From Arthrinium phaeospermum (lineage: Eukaryota; Ascomycota; Sordariomycetes; Amphisphaeriales; Apiosporaceae): a DNA stretch of 64,000 nucleotides. Both the position numbers and the translations under genes were made by a program. Below, in pieces: positions 31,037 through 42,440 of the stretch; position 1 is the stretch's first letter, and every line of letters begins with the position of its first letter. Location of the stretch: assembly GCA_006503535.1 (NCBI GenBank), contig QYRS01000007.1, forward strand, positions 620,001-684,000. The letters run 5' to 3'. The notes beneath the pieces are model-generated. The model was not told the DNA's origin. It ran no database searches and saw nothing but the letters and a program-made list of their open reading frames with translations.

Positions 31037-33422
31037 CTAGAACAATTGCGATTTGGGTATTTCGTCGATGACCGACTGGACAGTAACGAAAGAGCCGGAG
31101 CCGCCGTCCTCTCTCAAATAATCCAGCAAGACGCTAGTCTGCCCATATAGGTTTTCTAACGCCGAACGAGACGATTTACCCAAAGACACTAGCACCACAT
31201 ATTAGTAACGGGTATAGCGAAACCGGGGGATGGGATGCAATAGCACATATACTCACGTAGAATGGCCGAGTTGAGCTCTTCGGCGACCGCCACCCGGTTT
31301 CTCTTGTCGAGCAAGTGCGCGACCTCCTTGACGTGGAAGGGGTTTTGATATGCCATAAGAGAGAAGACATCGTCCAGCGTTTTCCTGATCTCTTTCCTCG
31401 GGTCGTTCGTGAACTCTGCTTGCAGCCGCTTGCCGTATTGGACTGCATCGAGCAGCAAAGTATCGGCATCAAGGCCCTCTTCAGTCTCCATCTTATCGTC
31501 CGAGTACCCATTCTCGTCCAGATCCATCTCATTCGGAATATCGTCCATGCGCGGCTGGCCATTGCTCCTCTTAAGAACATTGTTGCTTCCGTTGGTCGCG
31601 CTATGGTTGTTGTTGTTGAATTCGGCTGATTTCCGCACCATTTCGATGAATTTGCAGCATCTTAACCGGAAGTGTACTTGCTCGTTGTCTTCCAAGACAT
31701 GGGGATAGTATATCTTTGTGTACTTCAGTGCTTGGTCCACATCACCTCCTAATATAGCCCTCCGTATACCTGCTTCAGGTCAGTACCAAGCGCCTATTAA
31801 TCGTACAGGCTTCACATACGTTGTCTGCGCGTGGCATCTTCGTCGTCTTTGACATTGATGCCCCCTACTTGAGTACTCGGGTCAAGTTTGAGGGCTTGCT
31901 TCTCGCCATGTATTTCTTCGGCAAAGGCACGGGCAGTCTCAACGTAGCCGTCATGTTGTAGAAATTGTAGAACCTGAGTCGACCTGAGTGTCAGTGATCT
32001 GCCAAGTCATCAGGCAAGGGAAACTTGAACTTACCAGTCGTTGGATGAGATCCGTCTCGTTCAAAGGAGGAGAAGCCAGCTTGTCAGTACTGTCACGTCG
32101 TCAGTTTGGGCTCAAGTAGGGCCGCAGTGACTTCGCCTACCTGGTTCCTAGGATTTCCTGCTTCACTTTGTTCCGTTCAGATTGCATCAACCCATCGATA
32201 TCGAAAACGAAAGGGGTATGGCCAAAGTTGACTCGAATGTGCTCGCCCTGCTTCTTGAGGCCAACTGCTGGGTAGATTGGACCCCCCTTCACGTCTCGGC
32301 AGGCGATTCCTATTCGTCACGTCAACTCGGTGTACCTGGAGAGAAGAGAGCGTATGCCATGGAACTAGACATACCAAGATGGATGCCATTCTTAGTGAAG
32401 AAGGCGTTACCGTTCTTGAAATTGACGCCGCATCCAATTGTGTCCCCAACGCAAAACGTAGGACCGTATACCTTGCCGGATTGGTGACCAACGTACACAT
32501 GACCGTCGTCACCGTGATAGCCATAAGAGTCACTTTCCCAACCTGGCAAGCGAGCTAACGACACAGACCTGTGCGAGAAGCCCACACTAATCGTCGTGTC
32601 ATCTCGTTTCCTGGACAAAATCGTCACTTCAAAATAGTAGAGCCCGGCCTCGGTAGGCATCGCGTGGTCTGCTCTGATTGCACAGGCCTCGTGATCCCTC
32701 TCTCCAACGGGTTTGTGTCCAGTATATTTGACTTCCTGGCCGTCGCCTATGACCTCCAGCCCGCCATGCTTGTCATCCTTGTTCCATCTAGTCGGTAGCG
32801 GGGCTATCGACACATCTTCTTCCAAAAGCGGTGCCCTTTCAATCAGGTCGTAAGTCATACCAAGATGGGATATCGGCTTCGTGTGGGTTGATCCGGGGAT
32901 AACCTGGGGGACATGCGCACCACTGCCACCGACCTGACCCTCATTCTGCGCTTGTTTTGCCTTATGCGCCTCTTCCAGTTTTTGTATATAGCTTGATCCC
33001 CGCAAGTACGACGGTGTGAAGAACGCACTGGATCGATATTGACTGGCCCATAGAGTATCGCCTGTGCCGCCATTCATGTACTTCTGGAATGCCCTCGAGA
33101 ACGGCGGCAGCTGCGGAGCCCGCGCTCCAAGACTCGAAATGTCTCCGTCGGGCGTAGACGAGCCCCTCTCGGACTCCATGGCGTGGGACTGAAACAAGGA
33201 CGAGAGGCGTGCCGGGTACATGTTGGAGTTCATTTCGTGGGCTGGGTTCAAGAGATGCGACAAGCGGTTGATCCTGGGTTGTGAAGCCGAGGAGGTCGGT
33301 GTCGAGTTCGGATTCGTGGCAGAGGTGATGGAGGCGTAGGAAGACCTCATGCTAGGGATGTAGCCGGTGAAGGAGGCATCTAAAGGCAAACCGGCCGAGC
33401 CATACGAGTATGGGTTCGACAT
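31037..33422 (-). CDS. vid30: Ran-binding protein-like GID/CTLH ubiquitin ligase subunit, 696 aa (6 exons)
   Basis: Orthologue-type of yeast Vid30/Gid1 and metazoan RanBP9/10, the substrate-receptor scaffold of the GID/CTLH E3 ligase that degrades gluconeogenic enzymes. Exons 32375-33422, 32141-32309, 32035-32089, 31820-31973, 31257-31769 and 31037-31188; five GT-AG introns of 50-68 nt keep one frame of 697 codons. Domains in order: disordered Ser-rich N terminus (1-200); SPRY (about 215-395) with GLYYFEVTILSRKRDDTTIS, LPGWESDSYGYHGDDGHVY and CGVNFKNGNAFFTKNGIHLG; LisH (DLIQRLVLQFLQHDGYVETA, about 415-440); CTLH/CRA (from RAILGGDVDQALKYTKIYYP near 480) with an acidic Asn-rich insert near 530-580; and the CRA end (RSALENLYGQTSVLLDYLRE). 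Start ATG 33420-33422. Confidence 0.95.
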
Positions 33423-35921
33423 GCCGTGTCAAGTCGCTTGTCTATGTTAAGGTTGGGATCCCGCCAGCGGGCGAACTGAGCTGGACGCCAGGGCAAGACA
33501 ATGCAACGGAGCAATGCTAGAAATAATCTCCGACGGTAGGAAACTGCGGCAAACTTGCGCAGGAAAGGAATACAGCGGGCAAAGAAGGAGCAGGGCAAGG
33601 GTTCGGAGTCGGCACGAAAGTCAAGTGAAGGGTGCGGTATCGCAGATAAGCGTGGTGCTTGTTAAGGTTCGGGGCAATGATGGACGACGAACTCCTGGAT
33701 GGACACTGAAGGAGGGAGGAGCCCTTGGACGCCCGAAAAGCCACCGCTTATGGCGTTCTAATTATGCCGCAGATCAACCCCGATGCAATGATTATGAAGG
33801 GCAGTGGTTTCCTGTTCTAGTAGAGGGTGCTGGAAATACCGAAGTTTATGTTGAGTTGGAGGACGTTGATGTCGTCCGTACCTGTAGTTGAGTAACCTAG
33901 TGCCAATCCCAGTCCCAGCGTGCAGCACCAGCAGCCAGCAGCAGCGGCCAGTGAGTGTGGAGGTGGTGGGTGAAGTGGGTATGATGTGGTAGGTACAGAC
34001 CAGACGATCTAGGTATCTATTCGATAGAATTGCTGCCGACGATAGTCGTATCATGCTCAAATGGCATAGTCAAGTATATAGATATTTGAACCAATACTAG
34101 GAGCGCAATATCTCGAATTTATTTGACATTTTCTGGTTGTCGCTTCATCTATCAAGGGTTGGTAGAACTGGCGGATTTGGTGGTGAGTTCGGTCACTCGG
34201 GAGTCTTCGTTGAGGTCCCTCCTACAATGGGTAGGTACGGATAGATTCGACGATGATGCGTATTAGGTACCTTAGGTAGCCGGAGCTCTCCCTTCGTCAA
34301 CTAACTCCAGCAACAAACAAACAAGAACCACGGTTCTTTTACGGCCTTCCCTCTATTGCCTGAGAGCCGGAATTGAATTACCATTCTTGAACATGCCCAG
34401 ACATTTACGATATCAGCAAGTTGGAAATGCACATCGTTGCGTGCCAACGCTATCTATCCTAGCTAATACCCACCTGGCCCGATAGGCAGGGCAGTCGGTC
34501 ATGCGCTTCCATATCCCAGATGGCATCATCATAGGTCGTTTTGCGGAGAAGTCTCCCAGCTCCCTCCCTAAGATAGTGAAAGCACTGCTGCTGCTGCACC
34601 ATACTACACCAGCTGAACGACACGAAGCTTAACACTCAACGAGCTATGTAGCTACCTAGCTAATACCCAGTTTCGTCAGGATGCAATGGGTGAATACACT
34701 TGTCAGGCGTGGCCGGTCCGCTACACGTCAATAGCCTTTATCTCTTACAAGTAGCAGCGAAGTACGTGGTTGTTCGTAATGGGCAGATGGAATACATCAA
34801 TTTGATGCACCTACCTCCTACACGGCATGGGCATGGACATGGCAAAGCTGTGGTTGCGAATCCGACTCTCTCCCACTCGTCACATTCCAATCAAGACAAG
34901 CAAGCAGACGGACTTGGCCGCACCCAACTGGAGTCGGTGTCTTTTTGACTTTCGTATTGATCGCCCATTGCAAATTCCGAACTCTCACGGTTCAAAAAAA
35001 AAACAGGCAAGCAACGACGAAGACGGGTTCATGTATGTACAGTACGGAGTAGGTAGCAGTGAAACAGAAATAGATCGACCATACAGAATGCGTGCATGCA
35101 TCCAGCCGCCCACTTTCAACCCCGTCGGACTGGCGGAGTGGATTGCTTATGTAACATGGGGCTAGCATACGCGAATGTCCGACCACCGACGATGATTGTA
35201 AGTTCAAGGGGGCCTTCACCAACAACTAGATCTGTAGATGTTACCCTGCTATGGCTCAGTGACTCGCTAGAGTCAAATTCAACTGAAACACAAGCATCCG
35301 AACACCGCATTCCAACTCACCGCATCATTGCCGTTCTCAGTGTGGCCCCCGCCTTGGATGTATCAAGCATGATGCGATATTCTGCTCGTTTATCGACTTA
35401 CATGTGAATACTTACGAAATCCATAGATAGCAACGGAAACCCTTTCGAGCCCTTCGACTTACCACGAAACCCGCACACCTAAGAGCAGCTGCGTTGGCAG
35501 TTGCACAGACAATCCAAGCTCAACCCAGGCAATGGCTGTAAATGAAAATCTCTAGATGGGGTATGAATGATGGCAAGAGGCATGTTATACACAGCCAATG
35601 CTCTATTAAACCTCAGTTCCATGCGAAAAGCTACAGATATAATACATACGACAATGTCGTGTACCGTCGACGCCTCGCCGATGCAGCCTCATGACTGTCA
35701 TCTGGCCCTTAACTCCTGAATAAATGACATACCCTGCCGTATGTGTGGCAAAGAGGTGGTCTTCCAGTAGGCTCCCTATCATCCTCTTGTGACCAGAACG
35801 CCTAGCTTTTATAACCTTCCGTAAACTCCAAAGACAATATCAAAGGCAAGTATCCGCCGGGGCATGAGCCCGTGTAGAATGTGTTCCGTGTCCTGCCGCG
35901 ATCCGAGAATCAAGGCGGCCC
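33423..35921. other. Intergenic region without a supported gene
   Basis: About 2.5 kb between the Vid30 gene start and the Ies4 gene end. It contains CAG-type simple sequence near 33925-33950, tracts of CTACCTA type and an A-run near 34996. Open frames here have no domain-like content. No tRNA seen. Confidence 0.4.
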
Positions 35922-36835
35922 TTACGACGCAGCAGCGACTGGCATGGGAGCAGGAGAACTGGCAGCCACCACGCTCGGGGGGACACTTCGTTGCTCGCCA
36001 TCGGCAGCGCTGTTGCTGTGTTCGCTCTTGAGTTGACTTCCCTCCTTGTTGTTTTCTTTGTTGCTGCTTTCGGCCGAGGCCGTCGAGGTCGGGTTGGCGC
36101 TCTCTGGTAGGAGCTTAGGCGGCGCGGTCCAGCGAGGCACTTCCCACAAGACACCAGTGAAGCTCTTCAATCTAAAGCCGCCCTTGGCCCATCTTCGGCA
36201 GGGCTTACCTGACCGGTCGAGTGCTCGCAGGCCAGCGTTGATAGCGCCTTGGTTCGCCTTGGGGCCCAACTTGTGGTACGCGCCTCCCGCACGCGAGCTT
36301 GGGTCAATCGAGCCGTCCTCCCTATAACGACGGGTTAGTCAAGTGTTGAAACCAAGATAAGTGGTTACAAGCGATCAGGCAAATGAATCTGGGCATATGC
36401 CGGAGAGGGTCTTTGCAAGAACTTGAAATGATGAGAGTGGACTTACAATCTAGGCTTCTTCTTCGGGCCGGGCTTGCCTCGGATCCTTGGCTCAGAGCCA
36501 TTGCCAGGTGCACTTCGCTTGACACCCTTCTTCTTCGGGCCATCGGTTGGGGGTCCCATAGGAACTTGGGCAGGTGTGCCCGGGTTCGACTCGGACGCGT
36601 TGTTGTCGCCGTTCACTGCAACGGGAGGAGCAGGGCCATCGCTGGGAGGTACCGAAGCTGACGGAGCCGGAGATTCCTTGAGGGGAGATTCCTCTTTAAC
36701 CTCGGAAGGCGCGATGATCTTTCTCAATCTATCGGGCGAGACCTTGAGTGTAGAGATGAGTGTGGGTTTGGCCCCAGACTTTCGTCGGTCCTTGTCCTTA
36801 ACAGGAGTGGACGTCTTGGATGATGGAGTAGGCAT
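35922..36835 (-). CDS. ies4: INO80 chromatin-remodelling complex subunit Ies4, 262 aa (2 exons)
   Basis: Fungal Ies4 family, an accessory subunit of the INO80 nucleosome-remodelling complex, nuclear. Exons 36447-36835 and 35922-36321; a 125-nt intron (GTAAGT, TTATAG) joins KKPRL to EDGSIDPSSR in frame. The conserved C-terminal core is SGKPCRRWAKGGFRLKSFTG followed by VLWEVPRWTAP, the family signature. The N terminus is disordered, rich in Pro/Ser/Lys, with SPDRLRKIIAPSEV and a basic nuclear-localisation-like stretch (GPKKKGVKRS, KPGPKKKPRL) at the exon border. The Ala/Ser-rich tail ends VAAAS. Length fits the family in filamentous fungi. Confidence 0.9.
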
Positions 36836-39402
36836 GGCGACAGCCTGATGGGGGAGTGAGGCTTAAGTTTGGATGTCGTGATCGGTGATGAGGTTGATGA
36901 TGGAAAAGGATTTGGTGGTCAGAAGGCGAAGGGTGGGAAATTTTATCAGTGTCGGTGATGGGCAGGCTGGAAAGTTAAGGTGGTGGGTGGATTGTGCAAG
37001 TTTGGCTGGGTTTAGGTTGGTCAAGAAGAAGGCAAGACGGCTTGACGGGACAAGTTGAGGATGATGGGCGATCCACCGCTCGCTTTGCTGCGTGTCGATT
37101 GATGGTGTAAGGGGGCCAGTGTGCGAAGCTTTTTTCGGCGTTAGTACCTCAAGTCCAATCCTGGGGCTGGACAGGCCGGTTGGTGATGATGACCTGGGGG
37201 TGCAGCGCAGTGGTTGCAGAGCTGGAAATCACTTCTTCACATGTGTAGGAATGCAGACGACGATGACGATGCTGGAGATGGGGTGGGATGAAGATTATTT
37301 ATTGGATTGGGGGGAGCCATTGTTGTTCTTATTGTACGTATGGAAAGAGTTTTGGGGCTTTTTGGTCCAGTCTCATTTCCTGTCCTTTTTGGCCGCAGCT
37401 CCCAGGCGGCGTGACAATAAACGACGGGATCGATGCTCATATTTGCTTGGGGTGGTGCGGTGGTGCGCGGTGCTATGCTGCTGCTGGCTGGCTTCGAGAT
37501 TTCTGGGGAGGGCGAGCGTCCGAACTGGTCTGACCTTTCTTCCTTTCTTCTTTTTTGGTCCCCAGTCAATAAAGTCGCGTGGAAACCTGGGAGTGTCAGA
37601 GTGTCACCCGCTAGGCCCTTTTAGGTATAGTTCGGCCGACTGGAATAATCCGTAGATTCCTGTTTCCTCCTTCTTTGATTGGCCTGCCAGGGATACCGAG
37701 AGATGTCTCTATTCGCACATGGTCAGACCCGAACGAGGCGTGTGGCATTTCATTCACGTCGGATTCTTGTGTTTCTACGCTGTAAATCACTGCGGCTGTC
37801 TTTACGAAAAAGCGCCATATTTACACTACTGTCTTCAGGGAGCATTGGTCGTGTTGTTCGTTTGCGGAAACACTTGAGACGCGACGATCTTCCTTAAGAC
37901 AAAGGAAGGGGTCGTGGCCATGGTTCTGTCAGTTAGTCAGTCGGGACAGGAGCGTTTTGGTTGCAGTCGGCGGCAATTTTGGTCGCCTGGGCCGATGACG
38001 CCAAGTGCCCGTAACAAAAATCATCAAATCTGCATACTACATGCAGTAGGTTGGTACATCACGCTTGCGGTTATTTGACTTATCGTGCAGTGACAAAGAA
38101 GCCTCCTCTCCCTGAATCGCAAGTTGCACCCGGCTCGAGCGGCCTTGATGTTGAACATGGAAGCCTTAATTGGAGGTGGCAGGGCAGTTCCGGTAAGATT
38201 CATGCATGAAAACACCAACATTGAACTGTAAGCAGCCGCCCAAAGGTATTGCACTTTTTTAAATTATCCCAGACCGCTCTTCGGGTTCTCCGTCAGGGCG
38301 TCAGGTCTCTGAGAGCTGTCGTATTTGATTTGGTTTGTCTCGTCGCTTGCACCCTCGGTTGACCTTAGACCTCACGAATGGACGCGTGCGATCTGGAGCC
38401 ACGAATCCCAACCAAACCTCCTATCGCCAGGTGGCAAGAAGGTATCATGGAAATACGATGGGTTTGCTTAGTTTAGTCTGGCCCTCATCTAGCGCAGGTC
38501 AGCTTGGAGCATGTCCAATTGGCCAGACCGCGCGTGATTCGGCTTCACTAAAGCACCTGTAGATACCAATAATCCAGAGTTCTAGCCCTCCCTCCACCAA
38601 CAAACACTCGGCTGTTACAAGTCATTCGCTTCCAACGTTTGGGATTGAGCTGCACGACCCCAACCACCGCCGCCCGCTTCAACCGGTAAGGCTTCGCAGG
38701 GAACTTACTACATGATCAACATCCCCGCTCCTCTTAGGCGCTTGAATTAGCCAGAAGATCGTATGTTCTGTCCAAATCGTTGCAAACGATATGCATGCTT
38801 CTCGCGCGGCTCACATTTTCGAGTATCGCACCACACTCAACAGTGAGCACAGTGATTGACGAGGGACAAGCTCCATCGAGTATCGCATTACAGTAAGTCT
38901 TGAATACCTGCCTTCTGCGCGGTCTGGCTTTCCATGGTACCTATTGGAAGAGGCAATGGTAGCCCGATGATAGTTCATCTCGCATTTACACACTTGGCAT
39001 TTCTATGCGCGAAATATATGTTCCCTGAACTGTTGAGCCACACTTAATACAGTTGTCAGCCCGTATGGCGTGGGGGCTACAGACCTCAAGAGACAATCAA
39101 TTTGTCAACATCGGCGATATCAAACCCGAAGGACTTGGATAGAGCCGCAACTTCTTTGTGAGCCTCTTCCACTCTTCACAACCAACCACAGTGTTGGCGC
39201 CTCCAGTGAACAAAGACAGCCAAGGTCAGTAGGCCACGAAATGTCACAAGCAGAGCAAGTCAGTCGCGTCGCCTTCGTACTTGTAGGCCGGCCATCCCTG
39301 CGTGATATAAACAGAGTCTCTTGCCATTGCTCTCAAGATGTCTTGTTGCATTTGGTGTCCTCGGATAAGACATTTATATACTTTTTACTTCGTTCTCTCA
39401 TC
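36836..39402. other. Intergenic region without a supported gene
   Basis: About 2.6 kb. The first 800 bases (36840-37650) are G/T-rich on the plus strand, the mirror of a pyrimidine-rich Ies4 leader on the minus strand, which produces chance frames. No recognisable gene. A TATA-like ATTTATATAC lies at about 39371-39380, close before the next ATG. Confidence 0.4.
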
Positions 39403-41835
39403 ATGAAAATCAGGTTCGACTTGACGACAGCGGCGCTGTTAGCATCCAGAACAGATCTGGCCTTGACCTCCAAAACAGCGCCAGTCTCGCAGCAAAACGA
39501 TACAGGGCTTCCTTATACTCAAGCCAGACCTACGCATCAAGCAGCTGGGATAGTTGGCCGAGGCCATGCAATATGGCCTCCTTCTCCCAAGTTGCCCCGT
39601 CAGCAGCCAGAGACGGAGACGGGAACTGCTTGTGATGTAACCAACATTCGTATCGCGACCGAGAGAATCCAGAAGCTTCTCTCGGACTTCCGCAATGTGT
39701 CCAATGTGGCAATAGGGCAACTGGAGTCCATGGAATCACTGCTTAAAGACATGGGAGGTACGGTCGATGATCCCATCAACATCTCATCCTTGACGGCTAG
39801 TTCCTACCGGGAACCCACGAGTACGTCCGTGGCTGCAGGATCCATGGGCAGTGGCTCGGTGAATATGCCAGACCTATATCCAAACTACAGCTACGCAACT
39901 CGCAGTCAGCCGAGTCGCACGCCAACTACCGACAGCGGCAGTATTGGTAGCGGAGGCAGCGACAGCGTTTCGAGTTTCTCCTCACTGATAACAGCGATTC
40001 GCGAGACAAGTCAGCCTGTGAGGGTCATCCCTATCACCACAGGCGCAAACCGAGGCAGCCTTACGACAATTGTAGGCCCCGGCGTAACAGGCTCGGGAGC
40101 AGCAACTGCGCCTGCAACGCAGAGTGAGGCTTCGGGGAAGTCGGTTATACCATCATCAACTATTGATGGCTCGAGCTCGAGAATCCGCAGTACTTCAACG
40201 GTAACTATAGTACCTAGCGGAGCAGAGACCGGGTCAAAAGACATAACCACTGTCGCTAGCCTGAGTAGTCCAACAGCTATTACATCTGGCTCGAGTCTGA
40301 GGGCATCTTCACAAAATATAGGGGGGACGATAGTTACTACAGAAGCAGTCGCAACGAACAATATGCCAGTTTCTACTATAAGATCCTCGAACGTCTTGGC
40401 TAGTACCCAAACCGTGTCGGCGAGCAGCGCCGAGGCGTCAAAAGGCTTCATGGGCCCAGGAATATCAACGGCTACTGTCTCGGATTCGAGCCATACAGGA
40501 TCCCGAGGAGCTGTAGGTGGGACTCGGAGCGCCACAGGAGCCATTGTCGCATCGTCAAGCAGTGTCCTAAGTCTTGTCACACAGTCGTCAGGTGCCGGCA
40601 CTACTTCCTCATCCTCGGCTGCTGACAGAGGTGTCGGTGGCTCTGAACAAGCAGGGAGCCAGGTCAGGAGTGCCATTGACAGTGTTAGTCATGAGAGAAC
40701 GGTTACTGTAATTCCCACAGAGACCCGGACTATCATTATTTCCCGGACACCAGGAGCCAGTTCCGCTGACGCCGTTACCCCCTCAATGACGAGCTCTTCT
40801 CTGAAAGTTGAACCTTTCATCAGCAGTACTTCTTCCACAACGACGGGCATTATTAGTAACAGTAGTAGTTCACAGCAAGTACCATTTTCTTCCTCTTATT
40901 CTTCAGTGGCGGCCTCTGGAAGGAGTGGTCGTAGTAGCAGTAGCAGGAGCTCGTCAAGCTCCCGCGTTACTACTCCGACAGATACGCTAGTATTGTCAAC
41001 CACATCCACCGTGTCCTCTATTGCTGGACAGACATCAAGCTCGCGAGCCTTGGCAACGACATTACTGTCAACCAGCACCATCCGCTTCCTCAACACTTCA
41101 GCCAGTCGTAGATCGAGTATCACAGTGACACCTTTTCTGAGTACGACTACAGCGAGATCATCCCCTGCACACACGACAAGAAGCTCACCCTCGAGTTTCA
41201 GGGGTTCTGATGGTGTTACTTCTTCTACCCCATCTAGCTTCGGGGCAACTACGATAGGCAGCATAAGGGGCACGAGTACGAGTATACCCTCATCCTCTGC
41301 CGCCGTATTGAGCTCACAAGGTTCCTCGACTGCAGCAATGCCGATTTCCGTTTCCCCATTTACTACGGTGTCCCCCTCATCCTCACCTGAAGGAGACTAC
41401 AGCGAATCAGAAAACACAGCCACCCAACCCCCGGGCTCCCACACTGAAAGCTTCCCCGCGACCAAAGCCGGTAGTAGCTCGGTCCCAGATGCATCTATGG
41501 CTACCAACACTGCTCCAGAAGCACATTCGACGGGGGCTAGTGTAGCCGGGACACTGCCAAACCAGACGCTGAGGTCTGGCTCTTCCGCGACTTCTATAAT
41601 TTTGACCAGCAGCAGCAACAGCCCCTCTTCGGCTCCTGCTTCGAGGTCTAACCTTGCTTTTTCATCACCTAGAGTCTCAGCAACAACGGCGACAGAAGCA
41701 GCGACACCATCACCATCATCTGCCTCATCTCAGTCCACGAGCGCACTCATACAGGACCCCAAGTCATCACAATTTCCCACTCGTCCCACGTCAAATACAA
41801 TTAACGATGGACCTACCTCAGCTGCCGCGGCATGA
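39403..41835 (+). CDS. Ser/Thr-rich mucin-like secreted or wall protein, 810 aa
   Basis: Intronless. The frame is open from further upstream, but ATG 39403 is preferred because it gives a signal-peptide-like start (MKIRFDLTTAALLASRTDLA). An in-frame ATG at 39241 would bury that segment. Residues about 70-130 are helical (IATERIQKLLSDFRNVSNVA, then GQLESMESLLKDMG), reminiscent of small fungal surface proteins. The remaining roughly 680 residues are almost wholly Ser, Thr, Gly, Ala, a dense O-glycosylation target, without long exact repeats. No GPI signal or transmembrane end is visible; the frame ends abruptly in TSAAAA about 25 bases before a dispersed repeat, so the original C terminus may be lost. 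Cell-wall or extracellular role inferred. Confidence 0.6.
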   Translation: MKIRFDLTTAALLASRTDLALTSKTAPVSQQNDTGLPYTQARPTHQAAGIVGRGHAIWPPSPKLPRQQPETETGTACDVTNIRIATERIQKLLSDFRNVSNVAIGQLESMESLLKDMGGTVDDPINISSLTASSYREPTSTSVAAGSMGSGSVNMPDLYPNYSYATRSQPSRTPTTDSGSIGSGGSDSVSSFSSLITAIRETSQPVRVIPITTGANRGSLTTIVGPGVTGSGAATAPATQSEASGKSVIPSSTIDGSSSRIRSTSTVTIVPSGAETGSKDITTVASLSSPTAITSGSSLRASSQNIGGTIVTTEAVATNNMPVSTIRSSNVLASTQTVSASSAEASKGFMGPGISTATVSDSSHTGSRGAVGGTRSATGAIVASSSSVLSLVTQSSGAGTTSSSSAADRGVGGSEQAGSQVRSAIDSVSHERTVTVIPTETRTIIISRTPGASSADAVTPSMTSSSLKVEPFISSTSSTTTGIISNSSSSQQVPFSSSYSSVAASGRSGRSSSSRSSSSSRVTTPTDTLVLSTTSTVSSIAGQTSSSRALATTLLSTSTIRFLNTSASRRSSITVTPFLSTTTARSSPAHTTRSSPSSFRGSDGVTSSTPSSFGATTIGSIRGTSTSIPSSSAAVLSSQGSSTAAMPISVSPFTTVSPSSSPEGDYSESENTATQPPGSHTESFPATKAGSSSVPDASMATNTAPEAHSTGASVAGTLPNQTLRSGSSATSIILTSSSNSPSSAPASRSNLAFSSPRVSATTATEAATPSPSSASSQSTSALIQDPKSSQFPTRPTSNTINDGPTSAAAA

Positions 41836-41861
41836 GACCGTGGTGTGAGGAAAAGGTCAAG

Positions 41862-42110
41862 ACCTATCCCCTTGATGGCGATAGCGCTGCTGCCCTTGGT
41901 ATAATACTTCCCGTGAATGATCGGCAGGCCAATTTCTTCAATCGGTATCATATTAACAGGCAAGTTTATTCGATTGAATACCATATTTCCAAGGATTTAA
42001 GCATTATGCTAATAGAACCAAGTGATCCCTGGTATGTACAGTATAGCATTATCTGGTGGGAGGAGCAGCGTTTTCGCCATCAAGGGGGATATGGCCAACC
42101 ACTAAGGTTC
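41862..42110 (+). repeat. Dispersed repeat, copy B
   Basis: Same two blocks as at 27338-27530 (TATCCCCTTGATGGCGATAG with GGCAGGCCAATTTCTTCAAT; and GCATTATCTGGTGGGAGGAG with CGTTTTCGCCATCAAGGGGG), same orientation, but with about 70 extra bases between the blocks. It begins just after the stop of the Ser/Thr-rich gene. Probable mobile-element or LTR remnant. Confidence 0.65.
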
Positions 42111-42440
42111 CAGAAAAGGAGGCAGCGTCAATCAGACAGTAACATGTAGACAAGTGATATCTGATATATGAAAATACAATCCCAGAAAGGGGGCTAATCG
42201 GAATTATTCCTTCATAACTCTTCATCAAGAACAGTATGCAAATAATGAATTCGGTGTATTTGGTTTTATTTCCTTAACCCCTGTACTGATAAACCCATCG
42301 ACCGTGAGTCGCAGCCACCGCTCGAACAGCGAAAGTGCCATTGCCTGGGTAAGTGGTGCGTAAACCTAGGCTACCACAAGCCCGAATTTCCATTTCTCGC
42401 AGTCTAAGCCCCATTACTGTTTTGGTTTATCGAGTGACAG
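42111..42440. other. Intergenic, no gene seen
   Basis: About 330 AT-rich bases between the dispersed repeat and the end of the FAD oxidoreductase gene. Nothing recognised. Confidence 0.4.

Noticed and set aside
37092..37655. 187-residue frame upstream of the Ies4 gene
   Set aside because: Lies in the G/T-rich mirror of a pyrimidine-rich leader; composition is skewed (Trp, Phe, Cys) and lacks any domain.
40011..41273. Long minus-strand frames over the Ser/Thr-rich gene
   Set aside because: Leu/Val/Asp-rich translations are the complement of Ser/Thr codons; no start context or domain.
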